DNA of 64,000 bases. It comes from Cercis canadensis. Taxonomy: Eukaryota; Streptophyta; Magnoliopsida; Fabales; Fabaceae. The position numbers were made by a program, and so were the translations under genes. This document shows positions 57,245 through 64,000 of this stretch, in pieces; positions within the stretch are counted from its first letter, which is position 1; each line of letters starts with the position of its first letter. The DNA is taken from assembly GCA_003255065.1 (NCBI GenBank), contig QAOA01006693.1:111044-175043 (forward strand). The letters are read 5' to 3'. The notes under the pieces were generated by a model. It worked only from the letters and a program-made list of their open reading frames with translations, did no database searches and was not told the DNA's origin.

Positions 57245-58267
57245 TGAGGACAGGGAGACGGAGATCGGAGAGTGTGTAAGAAATTTGGGGAGAAATGGAC
57301 AACTAGAGAATGTGAGAATAAGAGATGAAATTTAGGGATTTCAGTTTTCACTTTTTAGAATTGGGGATTTGGGGTTGATTGAAAGCTGAAAAAAAAAAAA
57401 TTCGGGCCAATCGGGCCAACTCGGTTGAAACCCGATCGGGCCACGGGCCTTATCGGGCCAGGCCAAATTGGCCCGATTTTAAACGGGCCAGTATTTTAAG
57501 AACCCAACCCATCATTTTTTCAGGCCCCAATGGGCTGAACCCATGAACCCAGCTCTAGCAAATATACACAAAAAAAAACACATCTGAAATTATTGGCTCC
57601 ATTTTCTCGACAACCAAACATGGTAGATGAAGCCAGAAAGTTAGAGAAATAGTACCCTCTCAGCGATGCTATATGGGTCCGTGGCTTGACCTCTCCTAGC
57701 TCTATCCCTCTGCTTGTTTGCGTTGTGTCGGAGCACCATTTTCCGCCACTTGCTGGAGCTTGGTTNTGAGGAGAGGGAGACGGAGATCGGAGAGTGTATA
57801 AGAAATTTGGGGAGAAATGGACAACTAGAGAATGTGAGAATAAGAGATGAAATTTAGGGATTTTAGTTTTCACTTTTTAGAATTGGGGATTTGGGGTTGA
57901 TTGAAAGCTGAAAAAAAAAAATTCGGGCCAATCGGGCCAACCCGGTTGAAACCCAATCGGGCCGGGCCAAATTGGCCCGGTTTTAAACAGGCCAGTATTT
58001 TAAGAACCCAACCCATCATTTTTTCGGGCCCCAACAGGTTGAACCCATGAACCCAGCTCTAGCAAATATACACAAAAAAACACATCTGAAATTATTGGCT
58101 CCATTTTCTCGACAACTAAACATGGTAAATGAAGCCAGAAAGTTAGAGAAATAGTACCCTCTCAGCGATGCTATATGGGTCCGTGGCTTGACCTCTCCTA
58201 GCTCTATCCCTCTGCTTGTTTGCGTTGTGTCGGAGCACCATTTTCCGCCACTTGCTGGAGCTTGGTT
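57245..58267 (+). repeat. About 510-bp direct duplication across a single N (probable assembly overlap)
   Basis: 57245-57765 (521 bp) and 57767-58267 (501 bp) are nearly identical and separated only by the N at 57766. The second lacks about 20 bp of GGGCC-rich sequence and has scattered substitutions, as two haplotypes would. Both contain the hAT right end, the target duplication and part of the bHLH exon. Confidence 0.9.
57558..57565 (+). repeat. Right 8-bp target duplication of the hAT element
   Basis: GCAAATAT, exact match to 53396-53403. Confidence 0.93.
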
Positions 58268-58315
58268 TGTCGCCACCCTTGAACCCGCAAAATTCTACCC
58301 CTGCATCGAAACTCC
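58158..58315 (-). pseudogene. Orphan bHLH transcription factor exon (UNE12/LRL-like)
   Basis: The minus strand has an acceptor (TGTAACAG|GG at 58315) and a donor (GAGAGG|GTACTA at 58158) around an open exon whose C-terminal half reads RARRGQATDPYSIAER. GQATDPxSIAER is the start of the basic region in plant bHLH subgroup XI (UNE12, LRL, bHLH66-type), which continues LRRERIAERMK in the next exon. That next exon is not found: 46-100 bp beyond the donor the hAT element begins, and past it lie retroelement remains. An upstream possible exon (58417-58487, MGSPDLCMALVN) has a fitting donor but no recognisable motif. The gene is therefore broken or the exon is a relict. Confidence 0.7.
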
Positions 58316-58499
58316 CTGTTACACATTCAAAATTTTTCAAAAAATTCAAAAAGTAAAAACAAAAGTCAATATAACTGCCAACAAATTATAGTAAATAAAA
58401 TAATTATAAAAAAAACCTGAGGATGATGAAAATGTTGAGTCTGATTCGAAGATTAACCAGTGCCATGCAGAGATCCGGTGAACCCATTATATAGAGCTT

Positions 58500-59357
58500 A
58501 GACTAAACTCTCATTAACTTATAAAATTCACCACAAAATTATGTGAAATTAACACATGATAAACCTCTCTGCCCTTCATAAATTATGCTTGATGATGAAG
58601 AAAAAAAATTGAGATGAGGAATTCATGAAGAAGGCAAGACAAATGCTCAAGAGACAAAGAGAAAAAGAAGGAGAATTTTTTTTTTTTTATGAGAATAGTG
58701 ACATGACATCATCTATGCTGTTAAAATTTTTTTAACAAGACAAACGATCAATATTTAAATGACATAAAATTGACATGTTAAATAGTAACATAACTAAATC
58801 CTAATCCAGTATTGTGGAGATTATTAAAGCAGGATATTCATTTCTAACTACACCAATTAATGCTTGTTTACGAAAGTGGCAGCTAAATAGGATACAAGTA
58901 CGAATATATAGATTATATTAACTAATTATTACGAGGATAAATGTCATAATTAAGAACAAGGACGGATCCATGCTTATGGGTGTGGGGGCAATTGCCAAAT
59001 GAAGGTATTACTTCTTGCCCCCATAAAAAATTTCTAATTACCCCCACAATTGTTGTTAATGACTAAAAAATAAAAAGGAAGTCTATATTCTTTTTAATTT
59101 AATCATAAAAATACTAAAAAAATATATATGTGAATAACTATAATAATTACTTTTCAAAGAATACAAGAAAAATAATTTTAAATGTGACAATGATTAATAA
59201 ATATTTTTTAAAAAATTATCATAAAAATAACATTTTTTTCTTAAAACATTGATAAAATGTAAAAATATATAATTGGATTCATCATGAAATATCATATCAA
59301 TATTTAAATAATTAAGTAAATATTCAAAAAGTTTAATTGTATAAAAAAAAAAAAAAA
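58500..59357. other. Non-coding stretch
   Basis: AT-rich. AAGGACGGATCCATGCTTATGGG (58948 onward, GGACGGATCCATG is common at hAT-type MITE ends) may be one end of another MITE, but I could not find its partner. No gene. Confidence 0.45.
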
Positions 59358-60500
59358 GTTTATTTTATTCCTATCCACTATTGGAATATGCCCAAAACCT
59401 CCAATCTCAGACGGACATCCAAAATCTAACGGTAAATAGCTCCTCAATTGTGCAATTCTTTGTTTTTCCTCAAGGTCTAGCTCACTCTCCCTTCCTTTCC
59501 CTTTGTTCCAGAACTCACCAACTATTTCATTTTTGTTCTTTATCTATTATCTTTTTTGTGGGTTACTTTGTGGTTACAAATCTCTGAATTTCCTATTGAT
59601 TTGGTGCAAACAGTTCTTAATTTTATGCAGCTTTTGGTCTTCATCTTTCATATGGAGTTCCAGTAGCCAAAATAAAAAAAACTGAGTTCAATGGAGTTTT
59701 GGGTAAAATTTGATGTATACTGAATAGATTGGAATTTCCTTGTAATTTTTGTGAAAATGCTATCCCAGCAACAAAACCCACTTGGGATTTCTCATTCTCT
59801 GCAACAGAAAATGGGTTCGAAGGGAATAAATAGTGAAATAGATATTAATTTTAGCTACAACAAAGCATTGTTCCTGTACCTCAAATTCAAGAATCCAGGA
59901 GCCAAAACGATTGAATTTGCTCCAAATTCTCTTCAAAGAGCAATTTCCTCACCAACCCACAAATTCTCCTCTCTTTTGATTTAACCAATTTCGTAGCCAG
60001 ATCCACCACCAAAAATGGCGTCTTCTGCCCCACCCGTGCTACCCATTTCCCATTCCCAACCCACCACCGCAAATGGCGATGCCGCTTGCGAATCCCAAGC
60101 CCCGATTGCCACTCTGGTCTTCGCGCCTTCATTTCCCACATCTCCGAATCGGTTCGCAATGGTCTCGCTCAGCGCCTTCCACGGGGTGAAATGGTTTACC
60201 GCACTACATTCGCCAAACCCGAGTCCTTCTCTATAGCCACCCTTCGGATCCTCAAGAACTACTCCTATTTCTGTGTGAATAACCTTTATATCGTTGTTCT
60301 GATCCTCGATGTTTCTCTCCTCACAAACCCATTTTCCCTTGTGCTTCTGGGTTTGCTTGCTTGCTTGCAAAACTGAGGAAGATTACAGCATCAGGTGCAA
60401 AGCATTAGATTTTGGATGTCCGTCTGGGATTGGAGATTCTGTGTAATATTTTAAAGTTTTGGGAGTAAATTGTATATTAAAAGGGATAAAATCATTTTTT
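59358..60500. mobile_element. Inverted-repeat element carrying a PRA1 gene fragment (Pack-type)
   Basis: CCAATCTCAGACGGACATCC with flanks (59400-59430) is matched inverted by TTAGATTTTGGATGTCCGTC (60405-60434); weaker similarity extends outward to about 59358 and 60500 (TATTTTATTC...CCCAAAAC). The 1-kb interior holds a leader-like stretch and PRA1 coding sequence, and is unlike the arms. No target duplication is clear. Confidence 0.7.
60015..60376 (+). pseudogene. Captured PRA1 (prenylated Rab acceptor) family fragment
   Basis: MASSAPPVLPISHSQPTTAN starts at 60015; after a one-base loss near 60120 the other frame continues RAFISHISESVRNGLAQRLP, FAKPESFSIATLRILKNYSY and SLLTNPFSLVLLGLLACL to a stop at 60376. 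This is the N-terminal half of PRA1B-type proteins, which act on Rab GTPases in the ER-Golgi. Changes such as CVNNLYIVVLILDV (usually RVNYLxVxxxILGV) and the missing second hydrophobic segment show decay. It sits between the inverted arms. Confidence 0.82.
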
Positions 60501-61040
60501 TCTTAATTTTTTTTTTTATATGTATATATCCCCAAAACTTTCTAGATCTGATTAGGAATCTACAGTGATTTTCTTCCGGATTTGCATATATGGGAGCTCA
60601 TTCCTTTTTCTTGGAAACCAATTATTACTTTACATGCTCTTGATGTGGTGGTACACGGAGCTTAATATGTGATGTGTCTCACTAAAAAACAACCCAAAAG
60701 GCCCAAGAAACAAATGCTAAGGTTATCTTAATCTTATTGGTTCTTGTAATATGATATTGTCATAAAAACACTGTTAAAGGAAGTCAAGAGCAGAGAGTCA
60801 TCAATAAATATGTTTTCCAGTTGTAATATGAGCAAGTGAAGCTGGCAAACATTAAAAAAATCTATTTGGTTGGGTTCCCCTGTTGAGTTTGTCTTCATAA
60901 TTCCTTTGTTGTTCTGGCAAACATGTGTTTGAATTGTAACTTGTCCCACAAAGCGATATATAAATCGGGCTTATATTGGTGTACGATCAAACCAAAAGGG
61001 CATTAGGGTTCTGTTACTGTTAGCTATCGCCAATAGCAAT
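60501..61040 (+). promoter_or_regulatory. Invertase upstream region with TATA box
   Basis: TATATAAA at 60957-60964 is 77 bp before the invertase ATG, leaving a 5' leader of about 45-50 nt. No other gene in the interval; no further elements claimed. Confidence 0.6.
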
Positions 61041-63475
61041 ATGGAGATAGGTGTAGCAGTACTAGTAGGAGTTTGGTCATTTGTTGTTCTGCTCAATAGT
61101 GGAATTGGGATTGAGATTGATGCATCCACACACAGCATAAATTCTATCAAGTACTGCAAGGTCCATGAAAACCAGCCTTACCGAACTTCTTATCACTTTC
61201 AGCCCTCACAAAATTGGATGAACGGTATCACCCTCATCGAGCTCCACTAATATATATTTCAGCACTCTTGCTTGCTTCTAATTACTCTACTTTCTTTCCA
61301 TATTCATTACTTAATTAATTATCTCTAATTCTTTTGTCTCTGTCATTTTTTACATGTTTTGTTGAAGAAAATTGAAAAGTGGGTGCTGTTGTTCTGCAGA
61401 TCCAAATGGTAAGGCCCTGAATTTATCTGATATACGGTTCCTCATTTACCTTTTACCCATATGATCTTAGCATGTTCTGTTCTTCTTTGTTCCATTGGAA
61501 ATTTCTCAAATATTTCATTGATTTGTCCATGGCAGGGCCTATGTACTATAAAGGAGTTTACCACCTTTTCTACCAACACAACCCTTATGCAGCAACCTTT
61601 GGTGATCGAATAGTATGGGCACATTCTGTATCCTATGATCTCATAAATTGGATTCATCTGGATAACGCCATTAAACCAAGTGAGCATTATGACATTAACA
61701 GCTGCTGGTCTGGCTCAGCCACAATCCTCAGCGGGGAAAAACCTGTTATTTTGTATACGGGGATTGCAGATAATAAACATCAGGTTCAGAACTTGGCCAC
61801 ACCCAAGAATCTATCTGACCCATTCTTACGGGAATGGGTCAAACACCCTCAGAATCCTGTCATAACTCCACCCAACGGAGTTGAAGTCAACAATTTCAGA
61901 GACCCATCAACTGCTTGGCTGGGAAAAGATGGAAAATGGAGAGTAATCATTGGTGCTCAAAATGGTGACCAAGGGAAAGCAATTCTCTATCAAAGTGAGG
62001 ATTTTGTTAATTGGACGCCAGATTCGAACCCTTTTTATGCAACAGATAATACTGGAGTATGCGAATGCCCAGATTTTTTTCCAGTGTCCATTAATGGCAC
62101 AAATGGGGTTGACACATCTGTCCAGAATCCAAGTGTTAGGCATGTTATGAAGACAGGCTACTTATCCAGACAACATGACTATTATTTTCTGGGTAAATAT
62201 CTTGATGATCAGGAACTGTTTATTCTTGACACTGAATTTACAGGAACTAGTTTAGACTTAAGGTACGATTATGGGAAATTTTATGCTTCAAAGACATTCT
62301 TTGACTACCACAAGAACAGGAGGATATTGTGGGGATGGGTAAACGAGTCTGACAGTACTCAAGACGATATTGACAAAGGCTGGGCTGGTCTACAGGTATC
62401 TATCTATCTGGGTTTGATGTTGGGCATTTTTCTTTCTTTCTTTTTTTTTTTTTTGGTGAAATTGTTTAGAGTTTTTTGATGAATGGTAATGTTGGGCTAT
62501 GCAGTCAATTCCTAGGCAGATTTGGCTAGATGAAAGTGGGAAGCAATTGATACAGTGGCCAATCGAACAGATAGAACAACTACGTGGAGAACAGATTAGT
62601 ATTAATGGAGAGAAACTGGTGAGTGGATCAAGTATTGAAGTTTCAGGTATCACCGCTTCACAGGTAAGTAACTGATGCTCTATTTTCCTCAATTTTCTTG
62701 TTAAATTTTCTCAGGCAAGTGAGTGATCGATTATTTTTTCTTGCAAATATCTTGAAAGGCCGATGTTGAAGTGTTATTTGAGGTCCCTGAACTAGAAAGC
62801 GCTGAGTTGATAGATCCCAATAGTGTTGATCCCCAACTATTGTGTAGTGAAGAATATGCATCAAGCAGTGGCATAATAGGTCCTTTCGGTTTGTCAGTTT
62901 TCGCATCAGAGGATTTGACAGAGCAAACTGCTATCTTCTTTCACATATATAAAGCTCCCACTAGATATGTAGGATTAATGTGCAGTGACCAGAGCAGGTT
63001 ACTTTTGATATTCTCCTAATATATTAGTGCAATTACTTCTCTTAAATCTCAATAACGTATGGTTGAGTGTTTTTATTTACAGGTCTTCATTGCGGAAGGA
63101 CCTTGATAAAACGACATATGGAGCTTTCTTTGACATAGATCCTAAACTCAAAACGATTTCTCTTAGAATCTTGGTATGTTGGTTAATTGATCATTCATCG
63201 ATCGTTGTTCTTCTTGTCGTTGCATGTAGTCTGATGTATATCATATGGCTTGTTATTAACTTATTGTGCAGATTGACCACTCCATTATTGAGAGTTTTGG
63301 GGAGGAAGGGAGAGTTTGTATCACGAGTAGAGTTTATCCCTCCTTGGCTGTAGACAAAGATGCCCATCTCTTTGTATTTAATAACGGAACCCAGAGCCTA
63401 TCACTCTCAAAATTGAATGCTTGGAGCATGAACAAAGCGCAGATCAGTGAAGAACAAACTTTAAACTGCAGCTAA
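61041..63475 (+). CDS. Beta-fructofuranosidase, cell-wall (extracellular acid) invertase type, GH32, 7 exons
   Basis: Exons 61041-61224, 61400-61408, 61536-62395, 62505-62663, 62759-62997, 63083-63173 and 63272-63475 join with GT-AG introns to 581 aa, normal for plant cell-wall invertases. The enzyme hydrolyses sucrose to glucose and fructose in the apoplast. A hydrophobic signal peptide (about residues 5-25) is present. NDPNG (61-65, nucleophile D62) is completed by the 9-nt mini-exon; RDP is at 186-188; the acid/base E241 lies in CECPDF, where the family has WEC(P/V)D, and P at this place favours the cell-wall class. CWSGSAT (121-127) and the D-x-x-K of FFDYHK are kept, favouring sucrose use over fructan. 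F86 replaces a usual Trp in the NPxxAxWG loop. The C-terminal beta-sandwich starts near residue 370 (VLFEVP). No stop is seen. Confidence 0.94.
61400..61408 (+). other. Invertase 9-nt mini-exon (DPN)
   Basis: ATCCAAATG is bounded by TGCAG and GTAAGG. With the last base of exon 1 it encodes D-P-N of the catalytic NDPNG motif. This tiny exon is a known feature of plant acid invertases. Confidence 0.95.
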
Positions 63476-63807
63476 GCAATTAACACGCGTTCAAGTGCTG
63501 ATTTAGATGGGTCTCTTAATTTTGTATTCTCTTGTTCATGAATCATGATTGTCTCATCTCCCCAAAACATGGTTCAACATATGCACCTGCCGTGAAAAAG
63601 GAATTCACTCAAACAGAATTGGTATGGCAGATAATTAAGTTTGTGTGTCATTAGCATGACTCTTGCTGAATAAATTTGACACAATCATCCACTGTTGGTA
63701 TATTAATTTAATTTTATATGTACCACATGTTTTCTTCAAAGTGGTTTTCCCTCGAAGAAATACAGATACACTTAAAACAACAAAACAAACAGGGCATACT
63801 TACTGAC
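63476..63807. other. Invertase 3' flank
   Basis: Untranslated and intergenic sequence. TGAATAAAT near 63668 could serve as polyadenylation signal. No gene. Confidence 0.5.
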
Positions 63808-63885
63808 TTACAGTAATATAGGAACTGGTGGAGAGGAAAATCGCAGAGAGCAAAATGTATAGCAGACAAGGAAGTGAGGCCTGAT
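63808..63885 (-). pseudogene. NPF exon 2 fragment at the right edge
   Basis: GACTTACAGTAATATAGGAACTGGTGGAGAGG-type sequence (from 63808) matches the donor side of NPF exon 2 at 50270-50310 almost base for base, skips about 30 bp, then matches GTATAGCAGA(A/C)AAGGAAGT(T/G)AGGCC (50352-50376). The internal deletion and loss of the rest show a relict of a second NPF copy on the same strand. Confidence 0.8.
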
Positions 63886-64000
63886 GAAAATAAATGTAAT
63901 TTGAATTTTTTAAAAGTCTTTTAAGATTCTGAGTGTCAGTTACTATAAGTTATAAAAATGTTAGTTTTAGGAACATGAGAGGTTTAGGTATTTATGTTAG

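Larger units (their letters stand above)
53404..57557 (-). mobile_element. hAT (Ac-like) transposon, 4,154 bp, transposase on the minus strand
   Basis: Ends TAGAGCTG (53404) and CAGCTCTA (57557) are exact inverted repeats inside the 8-bp duplication GCAAATAT, the hAT hallmark. Both subterminal regions (53430-53530 and 57400-57500) are packed with GGCCCGATT/ GGGCC words in inverse orientation. The element encodes a BED zinc-finger transposase (54174-56356) and a separate BED-only frame (53763-53975). It is recent enough for a perfect duplication but its transposase carries about four disabling changes. A second copy of the right end at 58046-58053 belongs to an N-joined assembly overlap. Confidence 0.93.

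Noticed and set aside
59887-60370. Minus-strand frames over the PRA1 fragment
   Set aside because: Antisense shadows; the plus-strand PRA1 similarity explains the sequence.

Overview
The window is nuclear DNA of a flowering plant, most likely a eudicot. It is AT-rich, has GT-AG introns, plant-specific gene families (KCS-partner ketoacyl reductase, NRT1/PTR transporter, GH32 invertase with the 9-nt mini-exon, sieve element occlusion protein) and a dense load of plant transposons. The species cannot be named from sequence alone. The assembly is drafty: isolated single Ns mark joins, and three of them are flanked by near-identical duplicated blocks (260, 623 and about 510 bp) that look like unmerged contig or haplotype overlaps.

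Three host genes look complete: a very-long-chain 3-oxoacyl-CoA reductase (KCR-like, + strand, 19662-21670, 3 exons, 324 aa), an NPF/NRT1-PTR transporter (- strand, 48770-50671, 3 exons, 475 aa, short for the family) and an extracellular-type acid invertase (+ strand, 61041-63475, 7 exons, 581 aa). Host gene remnants are a first exon resembling sieve element occlusion protein (80-298, -), a KCR pseudogene split by two insertions (9458-9650 and 15842-15955), an orphan bHLH exon (58158-58315, -) and a shard of NPF exon 2 at the right edge (63808-63885).

The rest is mostly mobile DNA. 372-6942: broken Ty1/copia element with 394-bp LTRs that separates the SEO-like exon from its TATA box. 9710-15173: younger Ty1/copia element with 261-bp LTRs inside the KCR pseudogene. 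15985-16838: inverted-repeat element carrying an LRR receptor gene fragment. 17177-18186: MITE-like element with long TIRs. 22386-25758: inverted-repeat element with a minisatellite. 29944-32430: two Helitron 3' ends and a decayed Helitron helicase. 32446-32686: fold-back MITE. 32862-45882: CACTA remnant whose second ORF is split by an old Ty3/gypsy (Tat-like) element, itself holding a solo LTR, three layers in all. 46387-47340: six copies of a 190-bp tandem repeat. 47833-48470: LINE 3' part. 53404-57557: a 4.15-kb hAT element with a perfect 8-bp target duplication, inserted beside the bHLH exon. 59358-60500: inverted-repeat element carrying a PRA1 gene fragment.

I see no gene cluster acting as a pathway; KCR (lipid elongation), NPF (solute uptake) and invertase (apoplastic sucrose cleavage) are neighbours without an evident shared function. 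The main interest is in nested insertions, three gene-fragment-bearing inverted-repeat elements, the promoter split by a retroelement, an extra BED-finger ORF in the hAT element, and residue changes in the invertase and NPF proteins.
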